Below, piece by piece: positions 35,481 through 47,032 of a DNA stretch of 64,000 bases; the first letter of the stretch is position 1, and every line of letters starts with the position of its first letter. The position numbers and the translations under genes are program-made. The stretch is from positions 9,685,069 through 9,749,068 of the forward strand of contig CM030714.1 of the NCBI GenBank assembly GCA_017979445.1, given 5' to 3'. This DNA comes from Akebia trifoliata. Taxonomy: Eukaryota; Streptophyta; Magnoliopsida; Ranunculales; Lardizabalaceae. The notes under the pieces are model-generated. The model was not told the origin of the DNA, did not search any database, and saw only the letters and a program-made list of their open reading frames with translations.

Positions 35481-35870
35481 AAAAGTGGACTGAGTCATTA
35501 AGGGTACTTGGAATGAAATGTGGGCTATCTACATTTCATGGAGATGTTTGCATTCTCCAAAACTTTTACTTTTTAATAATTCCCTTGCTCATTTTGTTTT
35601 TAGTGAAAAATAAAGGCATCTTGATTTTTTACATAATAAATACATTTATTATGTTGACATTAATCACCAAAGTATTAATTACAAGCATAGTATTTAAATC
35701 TAAAAACTTAAATGCCCTTAACATTTGTTATGTAAAAGATTAAAAAGTCCTTATTTTTTTACTAAAAAATAAAATAGATAGGGGTACGACTAGAAAGTAA
35801 AAGTGTTAGAAAGTGTTAATGTCTCCATGAGGTTTTGGACATTAGAATCTTAGTCTTATATATATAAATG

Positions 35871-36060
35871 GGGAGCATTCAAGGGACATAAGTAAAAATA
35901 TATGCAAAAACAATAATTTTTCAAAATATGGGTTAGAAGTTTCGGATTGAGCTGATTTTTTTTATGAGGATGATCTCTATGATGAGAAGATCATCCTCAC
36001 GAAAAATCAGTCTAATTTGAATCTTCTAACCTAATCAAAAGTGATTTAAAATGTGGATTG
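35871..36060. mobile_element. Palindromic MITE, degenerate single-hairpin copy
   Basis: Left terminus GGGGAGCATTCAAGGGACAT after a TA run, then GGGTTAGAAGTTTCGG and a hairpin whose arms read GAGGATGATCTC / GAAGATCATCCTC. The right half is lost. Confidence 0.65.
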
Positions 36061-37600
36061 TAAAATTTTATCAATAATTTGTAAAACATCCACAAATAAA
36101 TTACGCAACAAAAATTTCACAAGCAAGTTTTGAAACTATGGGGATGGTGTTACAATGGTCCATGTATTAAGGGACTTGCTTCCATGATGAATTAAGCTCT
36201 TAATTACGTTTGCAAATGATCATGTTTTTGGATGTCACAAGGAGGTATATGTTTTTAGATACCACAAGGGAGCTTCATTAACAAGGTCATGAAAGAGTTT
36301 TTCTTTCATGATTTTGTTCAGAATAGCTTAAAAAATTATCATTGCCTAAGATGCTTGACCTCTTGCAAGGAAACTAAAAAGTCTATACTAATCAAGTATG
36401 TAAGGGATTCTTCAAAAAAAGTATAACAACAAAAAAAAAAATCCAACTTCCACAATACCAATGGAGAGCTCGTTGGTTGAAGGCAATGTGATTGAAGACG
36501 ATAAAGAGTTTAATTCCATAATACCCACAAAGAGAGAAACTTACTTGGGGGTTTCAGTTTGACTGATTCGAAAAAGATGATGACGATTGAAGAGACACAA
36601 TTTTAGAGGGTTAGGGTAGAGGAAAATGATTGAAGATGATGAAGAGCTTGATGAGCTTTTGATCAGTGCAATTGAAGACAATGAATATCGATCGATGGGA
36701 TTGAAGATGATGAGTTTTTAGGTTCTAAGTTATTTTTTTTTCTTTCAAGTTGAAAGGTGGGATGGAGAGAAAGACGACGAAGTAAGTACTTCAAGTGGGA
36801 CAAGGGTATTTTCATCAAAGTTCCAAGGTTTCTGTCGCAAACTGTCTAATTTGCTATATTAAGTTCAAATCAAGACAATTTGTTTAAGAAATCAAACTTG
36901 TGGATTTGTTTGCTAAAATTCCCTAAAGATAATTATACCACTAAAAATTGCATTTTCTATAAGACTCATAAGATTTTCTAAGAAAATTTCAATTTTTGGT
37001 AGTACTACACTGCAAAAATTCGAAAATAGGGAGCTTTCTTTTTTCTCTTTCCATGAAAACCCCATATTCCTAAGAGGTGATTCAAAGAATATTTTTTGAC
37101 CCATATAAGAAAATCACTTTCTTAGAAAAAGATTTTCTTGATAGAGGTAATCCTACGCATGCAAATTGTATTTTTCAAAAAAAATATTTTCCCACACATT
37201 GAAAGAGACCCTAAAGATTTGATTAGAAGAACCAATTGAAACTAACTTAGAATAAGATAATAACATCGAGATCTACATTTGCAAATTTAATTGACCAATC
37301 AATTAAATGAATAGTAAGATCCAACGGTTTAAAGTTTGAGATCTGGTTAGGTGGACGAGGTTAATGCACATGGGAGTCTTTGGTTGTTAAGTAAAACAGA
37401 TACATTGTGCTTTAAGATTTGTTCTCCCAACCAAAATAAATAAACAAAATTTAAAAGAAATAAAAGTCAGCTGCACTATATAATAAGACAAGCAACCGAC
37501 ATTGTGAGCAAAGTAAATTTACAAGTTGAGACATCTACTTCCATCTAGGTAGGTATTGGATCGGATCTGGTCGGGTCAAACATAACCTGAAGTATATCTC
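36061..37600. other. Intergenic, no gene seen
   Basis: AT-rich. A GA-rich part at 36480-36790 with repeated GATTGAAGATGATGA phrases looks like low-complexity DNA rather than a coding exon. Confidence 0.4.
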
Positions 37601-37679
37601 TATTCTTCTTGGACTAAATTTACTCTAATAAAGTCTCGATAACATAATAAAGAATAAAGGTGAAAATATAAAATGTTTC

Positions 37680-38450
37680 CTCTTAATCTCAAATTTTTTT
37701 AACAACGGTAGATGCCCACAAAAGTCCATTTTCATAGGATCCACTTTATTTGTATTATTTTTTACTCCTTTTCATTTTATTATATTTTTTTCTTTTACCT
37801 CATTTAATCTATTTTTTTTTTTTTTCATCTTCGACCCTCTTTATCTAAAATTATTTAATAATATCATTTTAATTTTAATTTTTTTTTTTTTACATTCTTA
37901 ATCCTCTCGTCAAGTTATAGTTTTGCGGGATCCCCTTTATTTTCTTTATACTTTTATTTTATAATTTTATTTTATATATATATATTTTTTTTATCTTTTT
38001 GACTTAAATTTTTTTTATTAAAAATACTCTAACTTTATTTTTAGACTTTTACCCCTTTAATCCGAAGAGGATCTATGTGCCATATGTATGGGTGAACTGT
38101 AGTCTATATAATAAAACACAACTAAATTTCTATAATTTTGTATTTTTTGAGGTGAGGATAAATTTTCCCTTTATTATATTTTTGTGAGTTGAAAAATATC
38201 TCATCAACCCACATCACACTTATTGTCTTTCCTCCTCATTTTATATAGTTTTGTTATATTTTTTCTTTAATCCACTTTATTATTTTTATTTTTTATTTCG
38301 ATGTTAATTTTTATTTAATATTATTCTTCTAACTTTATTTTTTCACTTTTATCCCTTTAATCCTCAAAATGAATGCAACATGAACTCCGGTGTTTTATAT
38401 ATTGGAAACTGCAAAATTGACCAATCCTACAATAATCAAATGATAAGAGA
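37680..38450. repeat. T-rich low complexity with loose tandem repeats
   Basis: Long T/TA runs. CTAACTTTATTTTTAGAC..CCCTTTAATCC at about 38028 and CTAACTTTATTTTTTCAC..CCCTTTAATCC at about 38326 show a period near 298 bases. No coding content. Confidence 0.55.
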
Positions 38451-38499
38451 AGTAAGTCCAATCACCTATCCAAGTTGCATCCACCCCTTTACTTCCAAG

Positions 38500-39060
38500 T
38501 CGACCTAAGAACAGATTTGGTTTGGATCGAAATGGATCAAATTAGACTTGGAGTTTATTCGATATACTCTCATCAGATTTCAATATTAGGATACACACCC
38601 GATCCAATAACAATTGGATTGGGTCTAGATTGACTGATTTGATATACAAAATCTAATATATTTATATAAAATATATAATATAATTTATATTCTTTTTCAC
38701 ATTTTATCAGACGGGGAGCATATATTCAAACGCATTTTATTATATCCGATCCTTATGCAATCGGTTGATCTAGCACGAACCCAATTAAATATTGGATCGG
38801 AATCTTATTAAAATCTAAATCCAAAGTTATCGTATCGGATTTCGAGTATGACCCGATCCATTCACTTCCTTACCGGCTTCAGCCTTCAAGACTTTGAGAT
38901 GGTAATTTTGAAAAAAACTGTATGTCCATTTTCGTCATTTCTCAAAGAAAGTAATAAATGAAAAAGAAAAGAACCCTTCAACTTATTTCATGCTTATTGG
39001 CCCAATGCGAGAGGTTTCAAGAGTAGATTTACACTAGATTCCTGATTCTTTCATTAGTTA
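38500..39060. other. Upstream region of the 7TM gene with repeat remnant
   Basis: 38510-38870 is rich in GATC/GGATC phrases (TTGGATCGAAATGGATCAAA, CCGATCCAATAACAATTGG) of the family seen at 52100-52450, probably an old non-autonomous element. Nothing else was recognised up to the likely leader. Confidence 0.4.
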
Positions 39061-39172
39061 AATTTATATTTCTGTAAATCAAACAAACACGCAGAAACGA
39101 AGAAGGAGCGAGGGTGACCGATCGAGATCTGAGATCTGAGATCTTGGATCTGTAACTTAGATCTCGTTAACA
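39061..39172 (+). promoter_or_regulatory. Probable 5' leader of the 7TM gene
   Basis: GC-richer sequence with CAAACAAACACGCAGAAACG and a triple GAGATCT repeat (GATCTGAGATCTGAGATCTT) directly before the start codon context AACAATGGTG. No TATA box close enough to fix the transcription start. Confidence 0.4.
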
Positions 39173-40495
39173 ATGGTGATCTCATCTCACCTCTCTCATC
39201 TCTTCTCTCTCCTCATCTTTATCTCTCTCTCCTTTTCATTGTCTTCCGCTGAGATCCGTTTCTCGGAGATCCGTTCCGATCGTAGATCTATCATCCCTTT
39301 CGACGAATTCGGATTCACGCACACAGGTCTTCTTGAACTCAACGTCTCCCACATCTCGTTATCAAACCCTAATCCTAATCTCGATTTCTCACAGATCGGA
39401 TTCTTCCTCAGCACAAGAGATTCATGGATCCATGTTCTTCAACAGATTCAGGATCTAGAAATCACTTGTGCTCTTCAATCCGAACTTGTTAAGGTGATCT
39501 ACACATTCGATAAACTCAAAGGGGCCAAAAAATTTGATACTTTGTACTCCGAAGTCGATGCGAACCAATTCACTCTCGTGTTCGCTAATTGTCTCCCTCA
39601 GCTTCAGATCTCCATGGATGTTCGATCCGCGATGTATAATCTTGATGGAAAGAGTGGAACTCGCGATTACTTGTCAGCAGGCAAGACTGTTCTTCCTAGG
39701 GTTTACTTTCTGTTCTTCATGATTTACTTCTCATTGGCTTGTATTTGGATCTTTGTTCTTCACAAGAAACGATTGACTGTGTATCGCATCCATTTCTTTA
39801 TGCTCGCTGTTTTGATCTTGAAAGCTTTGAATCTTCTATGTGAAGCGGAGGACAAATCTTACATCAAGCGCACCGGTAGTGCCCACGGTTGGGATGTTTT
39901 GTTCTATATTTTTAGTTTCTTGAAGGGAATTACCCTCTTCACATTGATCGTTTTAATTGGAACTGGTTGGTCCTTCTTGAAACCCTACTTGCAAGACAAA
40001 GAGAAGAAGGTTTTGATGATTGTGATCCCTCTTCAAGTTGTTGCGAATATCGCTCAAGTTGTGATTGATGAGAGTGGACCTTACGCTCAAGATTGGATCA
40101 CATGGAAGCAAGTTTTTCTTCTTGTTGATGTTGTTTGTTGTTGTGCGGTACTATTTCCAATCGTTTGGTCGATTAAGAATCTCCGCGAGGCAGCACGGAC
40201 TGATGGAAAGGCTGCGGTGAATTTGATGAAATTGACATTGTTCCGGCATTACTATATCGTTGTTATCTGTTACATCTACTTTACACGAGTTGTGGTTTAT
40301 GCCTTGGAGACTATTACGTCGTATCGGTATCTATGGACAAGTGTTGTTGCCGGGGAATTGGCAACACTTGCGTTCTATATGTTTACTGGGTATAAGTTCA
40401 GGCCTGAGGTGCACAATCCTTATTTCGTAATTGATGATGAAGAGGAGGACGCCGCAGCTGAAGCTCTGAAACTTGAAGACGAGTTTGAATTGTGA
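39173..40495 (+). CDS. GPR107/GOST-family seven-transmembrane protein, intronless, 440 aa
   Basis: Endomembrane/Golgi-type 7TM protein of the lung 7TM-R (GOST) family; the Arabidopsis relatives are called candidate GPCRs CAND6/CAND7, and a trafficking role is known for animal relatives. Residues 1-26 are a signal peptide ending SLSSA. Residues 27 to about 175 form the luminal domain, with EIRSDRRSIIPFDEFGFTHT and two Cys (99 and 140) that could pair. Seven hydrophobic spans lie at about 176-196, 206-224, 241-266, 280-298, 314-334, 359-379 and 387-406. TGYKFRPEVHNPYF follows the last span, and the tail (from 421) is strongly acidic, ending LEDEFEL. One uninterrupted frame of 1323 bp, normal length for the plant family, ATG in a good context (ACAATGG). 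No neighbour is related. The coupling of this family to G proteins in plants is unproven. Confidence 0.92.
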   Translation: MVISSHLSHLFSLLIFISLSFSLSSAEIRFSEIRSDRRSIIPFDEFGFTHTGLLELNVSHISLSNPNPNLDFSQIGFFLSTRDSWIHVLQQIQDLEITCALQSELVKVIYTFDKLKGAKKFDTLYSEVDANQFTLVFANCLPQLQISMDVRSAMYNLDGKSGTRDYLSAGKTVLPRVYFLFFMIYFSLACIWIFVLHKKRLTVYRIHFFMLAVLILKALNLLCEAEDKSYIKRTGSAHGWDVLFYIFSFLKGITLFTLIVLIGTGWSFLKPYLQDKEKKVLMIVIPLQVVANIAQVVIDESGPYAQDWITWKQVFLLVDVVCCCAVLFPIVWSIKNLREAARTDGKAAVNLMKLTLFRHYYIVVICYIYFTRVVVYALETITSYRYLWTSVVAGELATLAFYMFTGYKFRPEVHNPYFVIDDEEEDAAAEALKLEDEFEL

Positions 40496-42127
40496 TCAGT
40501 TTCTCAGGATTATACATACATTGGTGATTATTGGACATCATTGTGAATGAAATTTGGAAGGTTTGAGGTAGGATTTTGTCTTGGAATTTATGATTCAGTC
40601 TTTAAGAGATATAAAATTCATGGTCAGCCTATATAGTTTTGGGATATCCTTCCCTTTTTATTATTTTGTTTTTCTATTTTGTATGTGTTTCACTTAAACA
40701 ACGTAGTTTTATAAACCAAGAATGCTTGTTTATTTGTTGATAAGTTACAAGTGGGTCTCGCATCATCATTAATTTCTTGTCTCTGAATATTTGTGTTCAG
40801 TTGAACTTGTAAGAATCGCGATCCCCTTTGAATTTCGTCTAAAACCAATGAAGGATCAAGATTTAGTAGAATTAAGATGGGTATTTAACAATCTGAATTA
40901 GTATGAATTTTATTGCCTTTGCAACCAAGATTGTTGATGTTGGTATCTGAGTCTTATTCATTCAGATTGATCAATTTTATCTGTTAATGTGTTTATTTGA
41001 AATTACTATGAATGTAGTATAATCGGTTACTCTTTTGGACTCTGAGTTTATAAGCTGTTTAACTGAGTTATCAAGTCACTTGGTTGTATTATGTTTGTGA
41101 GTACAAAATACATTTTGATATAGGTATTAAAATTATTGTGCCATGGTTTGTTATTGTTTATTAACTTACTTAGGTGCTTGGAGAAACCTAAAAAAGTCAG
41201 AACAAACATGCCATCTAGCAACATACAGATGTTTATCAAATTTGTTTATGTTTAAAGTTTGGGAATCATCACACATTTGGTAGGATAAAATTTAATGCTT
41301 TGTAATATTTTTGACATCCTTGATCTATATTGTTTACAGACGATCTGGCATTTGGTTGATGAAACTAGAGAGGGGTTAAACAAAGCTAGAATGATGAACA
41401 AACGCCTAGTAATCCAAGGATCTTAAAATAAATTGAACCAGGATGTAGAATATGTAAGGAAACATTAACATGCATATGCAAAGAGGTGAGGAGTTAGTTG
41501 ACAGCAATGGGTGGGAGGTACCTTAAAGTGACCGTCTTTGTTCAATTATCCATTAGGACGAGGGGAGGCAGAGTATGGTTATGAGTTGGATATAACTCAA
41601 TTTTCTCTCCTTAATTTTTTTTTTCCACAATTATGTGGGGTCTTGATCATCTAGAGAATCCTAATCAATTTGGTATTAGAGTTGGTCGTATAAAGTCTTG
41701 ATCAAGTTTTAAAACCAAAAAGATGAGTGACGAGGTTAACTAGACCTACCTGCAAAAAAGAATTAAATTCTCTATCTCTCTCTCTCTCTCTCTCATGCAT
41801 ACTTGTAGTCCTTGCAGACCATCTCCCTCCTAAACAGAAAGTCCTCAAAGAAATCACCCTTGAATTTCTTAAACATTTCGAAATTTCAGTTTGCTGAGAC
41901 GAAACAACGTCCAAAACGGATAAAAAAAAAGTTTCGATCGTTTTCTTATAATTTCTTTTGATCTATCTACAAGAGAGATCTGGGAGAGGAAAACAAAGAA
42001 ATAAGGGGAGAGAGAGGGAGGCGCTTGGCCGGATGCGTGCTGACGTCAGAGGTTTCTTCCCTCTTCTTTTTGAAAAAATCGAAACACTGCATTGAAATGA
42101 GATTTTAAACCATGCTAATAATTAGCA
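40496..42127. other. Downstream of the 7TM gene, no gene seen
   Basis: The 3' untranslated region probably covers about the first 200-250 bases. The rest is AT-rich spacer with a CT run at about 41775-41794. No exon was recognised. Confidence 0.4.
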
Positions 42128-42145
42128 CCCCCCCCCCCCCCCCCC
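42128..42145. repeat. Homopolymer of 18 C
   Basis: An uninterrupted C run directly before CTCCTTTTTTGATAAGTATA. On the minus strand it is a G run adjoining the 3' end of the LINE remnant. Confidence 0.95.
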
Positions 42146-42859
42146 TCCTTTTTGATAAGTATAACTTCATTCAAAGCAGAAAAAATGAGGACGCCATAGT
42201 CCCCTAAAAGTACAAATCACTAAAGAAAGAGAGAAAAAAAAAGCAATTGAAACCACAATATAAACAAAGAAAAAGCAATCTTAAGGTTAAACCAAGCACA
42301 CTTCATCCCATATGAACACAAAATCTTCAAAGAACACTCCTTCAAAGTCCTTAGTCAACTTGCACAAGAAAATAAGTAGGTCTAGAATCTCCAAGATCAT
42401 CTCATGAGACAACATCTCCTTCCTCTGAAAGATTCTTTTGTTCCTCTCATTCTCTAGTCCCTAATAAATTGCAAATGGAGGAATGGTCGAAAGACATCTT
42501 CTCCTGTTAGAGAGAACACAATGTAACTCCACAAAAGGAAAAGAGTGAAAACAAAATTTGGGAGAATCCATTCCATGTGGAAGAGAGAAAATGAGTCCAA
42601 ATTTCAGACACAAAGGAATAGTGGATCAAAATGTGACACTTGGACTCTCCATTTCTCTTACATAGAGGAAAAAAAACTTGGAACGGGCAAGCCACACTTA
42701 ATCACGTTGTCCAAGGTTATTAATTTTTTAAGAGAAGCCAACCAGGTGAAAAAGGCAATCTTGGAAGGGACTAGGGGAGAGACCAAATGGAAGACTCTAA
42801 GAGAAAGAGAGGGAAGGAGGCAATAAAGCTTTGGTGGCACAAAAAAGCTTCCTTCCCTA
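42146..42859 (-). mobile_element. LINE remnant, 3' part with reverse-transcriptase zinc-binding region
   Basis: On the minus strand, 42830-42658 reads VPSKIAFFTWLASLKKLITL then DNVIKCGLPVPSFF, the hallmark of the zf-RVT region of plant LINE ORF2. A shifted frame continues with CHILIHYSFVSEIWTHFLSS, and about 42460-42425 with NERNKRIF. The frames are broken, so it is dead. The 3' untranslated part runs to about 42146. It is interrupted on its upstream side by the SINE at 42860. Confidence 0.8.
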
Positions 42860-42950
42860 GTTGGGCCATAGCTCAGTTGGTTTGCCAGATTGCAAAACAA
42901 CTTTGAGGTCGTGGGTTCAAGTCCAGCTTATCTATCAAAAACAAAAGTCT
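42860..42950 (+). mobile_element. Short tRNA-derived SINE inserted in LINE remnants
   Basis: GGGCCATAGCTCAGTTGG contains a good A box and GTGGGTTCAAGTCC a good B box. The tail is A-rich (ATCAAAAACAAAAG). TTCCCTA occurs on both sides (42853-42859 and 42951-42957), a 7-bp target duplication. The anticodon-arm region does not fold, so this is a SINE or tRNA retropseudogene and not a working tRNA. Confidence 0.75.
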
Positions 42951-43096
42951 TTCCCTATTTTCGGTTCACTCTCTTCTAGCCTCCTCTGAGAACACAACAT
43001 GGGTAGAGTTGAGCGTTCCTTCTTGTCGAAAGCACGAGTATTCCTTTCCTTCAAAATGCCCCAACTAACAAAATAAAAAAAAAAAAAAAAAAAAAA
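42951..43096 (-). mobile_element. Second LINE fragment plus poly(A) tract
   Basis: The minus strand reads WGILKERNTRAFDKKERSTL, the segment that follows the zinc-binding region in plant LINEs. It is out of order relative to the fragment at 42146-42859, so it comes from another copy or a rearrangement. A run of about 22 A closes it at 43075-43096. Confidence 0.65.
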
Positions 43097-43975
43097 TCCT
43101 AAATATTGTTTGGAGATGATACCATCTTTAGATAGAACAAAAATGTGGAACATGATTCATATAGTGACTATTCGATCGTCACTATCATCTTGTACCTTAT
43201 CCAGATATTTGGGTCTGCAACAAGTATCTTATTTCTTCATTATAGTCTTGGGCCATATCCTTGAACACTCTTATAGCTTTTCCTATTATATCCATGCCAT
43301 TAAATTATTTAATATATTATATCCCAAAATTTGAAAGTAGGATGAGATGATACGAGCTAGTAGACTGCCTTCAATGATCAGAACATCTTGATAGAAGAAA
43401 GTGGAAGGTGAATTAATGAGGACATCATTGTAGTTATTTTGTTGCATATATTTAGCTCAATTAAGGAGTTGGATAACCAGCATATGAGTTTAGGATTTAT
43501 TTTGTTATTTAGGGGTGTTTTGGTTCGTTTAGATCGGTCTAGATTCCCTAGGATCCTTCACTTTAATGTTTGGTAATAGTCCTGTGGAATTGTAACTTAG
43601 CCTAGGAACATTTTTAATTTACTATTTAAATTTGATTTAATAATCTTGATCTCAAATTCTCCATTTAGTTAAGCATCATAATTCTGCATCATGAATGGGT
43701 TTAAGTTTTATTAGAAATACGGATTTGAGCATAATCTTCAGCACTTGGTCTCAACACATGATTTTTGTTTCTTCCTTTTGGACTCTTCATCAAGTACTTA
43801 CACTCTTCAAATCAGAGTATGCAAAAGCATGGCTAAGATGCTGAGTGTATAGATTTTTGGGATTTTTCATTTCTAACCATTTTTGCTGAATTCTCTATTA
43901 CAGCAGACCTGGACTTGTTCTTACATGAATTGAATATGTGGTTGGTTACTTCAAGAAGTCATCAAATAACACGAG
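43097..43975. other. Intergenic, no gene seen
   Basis: AT-rich spacer without a recognised exon or element boundary. Confidence 0.4.
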
Positions 43976-44290
43976 ACAATCTGACATATTTTTGAATGAT
44001 TCAATGTTTTGTGGTCTGTTTTGTTTTGATCTTGGTTGAAATTAGAATGTCTTTGATGCAACCTTCTGGGAGATGGTATGGTACTTCATCTCAAATGCAG
44101 GTTCTTACTTCATTTTGAAACCTCTGTTTCGACCAAGACAATCCAAAATACTTTTGAGTCATTTAATGTTTTGTGGTTTATTTCATTTCAATCTAGGTTG
44201 ACATCAGAATGTCAGCTGAAACCTTCCAAGATGGTAAGGAAATTAAACTCAAAGTGCTGGTTCTTGCTTCGTTTTGATTTTACAGTTTGC
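43976..44290. repeat. Tandem duplication, about 163-bp unit
   Basis: CAATGTTTTGTGGTCTGTTT at about 44000 matches TAATGTTTTGTGGTTTATTT at about 44163. Each unit continues with GGTTGA.AT.AGAATGTC, AACCTTC and GGTTCTT.CTTC.TTTTGA. No function seen. Confidence 0.7.
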
Positions 44291-44369
44291 TTTCTTGATG
44301 AATAATGACTTGAAGACACTCTTACCTATTATACTAAATAAAAGGGACACAACTTTTGCACCGATGTTT

Positions 44370-44625
44370 TTCACTCTTGCTCAGGGTTTTAAAACTTGGG
44401 TTCGGTCTCGTCTTGTCCATGCCAAATACCAAGTTGTCTTGGATGAGTTTTCTGATACTTTTGAGATGTCTCGTTCAAAACTTTGAATAATAAATGTGGG
44501 GTTTTAAATCTAGTCCGAGAAATTGACTTGTCTGCCCTTATCGTCCTTGCTTGATACTGAGATGACTCGGGCTACACATCTCAGTCTCAGACAAGTTTTC
44601 AAATCATGATCTTGCTTCAAGTGTT
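44370..44625. repeat. Diverged member of the TTTAAAACT..GTCTCG MITE family
   Basis: GGGTTTTAAAACTTGGGTTC then GTCTCGTCTTGTCC, GATGAGTTTTCTGATACTTT and GAGATGTCTCGT parallel the 228-bp MITE at 57166-57393. The right end is near GACAAGTTTTCAAATCATG. No clean duplication. Confidence 0.5.
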
Positions 44626-44679
44626 AACTCCACGGCTTAGGATTTTCGACTGTTACATTTTTTGTTTTTGTTGTTTTGA

Positions 44680-45110
44680 TTAGTGAAATAATTTCATTAA
44701 GGAGGAAAGAGTAAAGGGTGGTGAGGTAATCCTCATACAAAAGAGAGAAAAAGGAGAAAACCACTAAAAGAAAACAACAACAAAATCAACGAAGCTAAAT
44801 ATCACAAAGAGAATTCCAACTTAAAACAAGATCCTAAAACGTAACTCCCTCAAAATCCCTTCTCGGCTTGGGTCAAAAGTGAAGAAGGTCCAAAATCACA
44901 GCGTGTGATGAACTATCCTTGTTCTAAAAAATCTTATTATTCCTCTCCTTCTGAAGACTCTTTAAGGATTGACCATAGGTGTTTTATTTAAGAGAACATA
45001 TTGTAAATCCACCCTTCCAAAAGAAAATAGATATTTTCGTCTATTACATCGATTTGAGTCATTATCACCTAGTAAGAATGAAACGTCAGTTTAGCCCAAA
45101 AGACAGGTCC
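44680..45110 (-). mobile_element. LINE 3'-end remnant
   Basis: AAATAATTTCATTAAGGAGG and the following A-rich text parallel the 3' part of the LINE remnant at 42146-42500 in order (phrases such as CTCAAAATCCCTTC, AGAAGGTCCAAAATCAC, TCCTCTCCTTCTGAAGACTC). No readable protein. Confidence 0.5.
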
Positions 45111-47032
45111 GGCATCGTTTCTGATTCTAGGCAATTATGATTTTTATTATTAGATAATTAATCTTATAGTCCAAATCGAACTTAACATTTCATTTTAGAA
45201 TCGAATTATGAGCAAGAATTAATTATGCTTGGCCATGCAATATTTGTGCATGATCAAATATTATGGATATTTGAGCACATCTTCAACTTTTGATTTTGAT
45301 GACAAGTCTGATCAATTACTGGATTTTCTATAATATTTCGTTTACTAAATCATTTGAGATGAAAACAAATAAACTTTTTTAATTTACATGATTTTCCGTA
45401 AAAAGAAAAAAATTAAGGTTCAAAGAAGATGGGAAAGATTAAGGATTAAATGATAAATGAAAGCTTTTATCTTAAAGATCAAAGAGGTTGAAGATGATGG
45501 ATTCTGTGGAAGAAAAATAAGGGAATATTTGGTAAGAGATAGAAGAATAAGGAGTAAGACATTCACAAGGTGATCATTGGCATTTTTGGCCTTATGTTTC
45601 ATTGGAGTTAGGTGTTCATAGAAGCGAGAGGGACTTACTTTGAAGATTTCTTGGGGAGGTGGGATTCGATATGTAATCGTATGGGTAGTTCGTAACTATG
45701 TGGTGGTGTTGTTTGTTGTTTCCCTATTTGTTTTGTTCGCTCTGTTTTCCTTTGGGGTTTTAGGTATCCTCGACCCCGTTAATTAAAAAAAAGTTCAAAA
45801 AAAAAAAAAGAGGTAGAAGATATAGGTATTTTGGTCCCTTTTTTCTTATTCTCCCAGAGAAGACCGTAGTCAATGGATATAGTTCATTAGCTTGAAAACC
45901 AAGGTGGGGTGGGTTTCTCAAATATTCACCAAAAATTATCCCATTAAAAAAGATTCCAACTACCTGCCTACTCCCATGAAGTAGTTATAACTTATATGAG
46001 AACTCCAACTGCTTTATTAACTAACACTAAAACTTTATTTCTATGGAAACTGTCTCACTCTTTGTTTCTCTCTCCTTCTCATGTTTGACGTCTCCATAGA
46101 TTCCCTTCCCTTGGACACTCTAGTAAGTTTCTTCCTTTAATTTAGAATTTTGTTGAAGGGGGTCTAGTGGGAAAATATTTTCCAATTCTAATTCTTGTGC
46201 TCTTCTACAAGGTCCATATATTGTGCAAACTGAACCACAACGAACTAAAGTCCATCATCAAAGTCTCTAAGTTCTTCCACAATGCCGTAAGACCTCTGCG
46301 ATTTTCACCCTTTTTCAACAAACAATTTCTTGTTCAGTTATAACTTAGAATGTACTTTTTTTTTTTTTTTTTCTTGAAATTGGGTGTAAAACTTATTTGG
46401 TAGGTTTGTTTAGCCAGAAAACGTCATTTCGATTACTCTACTCCGACTCCCACGACATGGTACAATTTAATTACAACCCCTATTGCCTTTAAATTTTTTT
46501 TTTCCAACTGTATTTCCATAAATTCAACTTGATCAGGGCAATGGATGAGACCCCAGAGGCTCCATTGAGTAAAAAACCCAAGAAATCTCTAAGAACACTT
46601 CTTGCCGAAGATGAAATGCAGTAGTTTTGTTTCGGAACGAAGACCCATATGGGAATTGTTACCCAAGATTGGGTTGAGTCCTGCAAATATTTCCACATTA
46701 AGATGGAATTAGTTGTCCTTTGGTTGTATTTTAACAATAACTTGATTAATCCTAATCGAGTTTCTCTTAGTTGATAACCTATTAGGATTATTCCTATATT
46801 TTCACGAATATGGTCCTTTTTTATTTTTATTTTTCTTAGCTTTCCATTCATCTATCTCAACCTACACATCTATAAAGTGCTCGAATTTTAGTAAAAACAT
46901 GCTTTAATATTTTTTGAATAAAAGTGGAAGATGAACACTAATGTTCCATATATTCTTAATATAGTTTAAATCAAGAACACCCTTACAAGCATGATGATGA
47001 TGATGACTTAATCAAAGAGGGCTGATCGATAA
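45111..47032. other. Intergenic, no gene called
   Basis: AT-rich. 45830-45950 has a dispersed foldback repeat end (CTCAAATATTCACCAAAAAT). 46541-46624 is a 27-codon frame reading MDETPEAPLSKKPKKSLRTL that looks protein-like, but no partner exon was found. A T-run lies at about 46357-46372. Confidence 0.4.

Noticed and set aside
42862..42935. Candidate functional tRNA gene
   Set aside because: A and B boxes are present but the anticodon arm and acceptor stem do not pair, and a target duplication flanks it, so a SINE or retropseudogene is more likely.
46541..46624. 27-codon frame beginning MDETPEAPLSKKPKK
   Set aside because: It looks protein-like but is short, and no second exon, clear splice signal or related sequence was found nearby. 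It could be a gene fragment.
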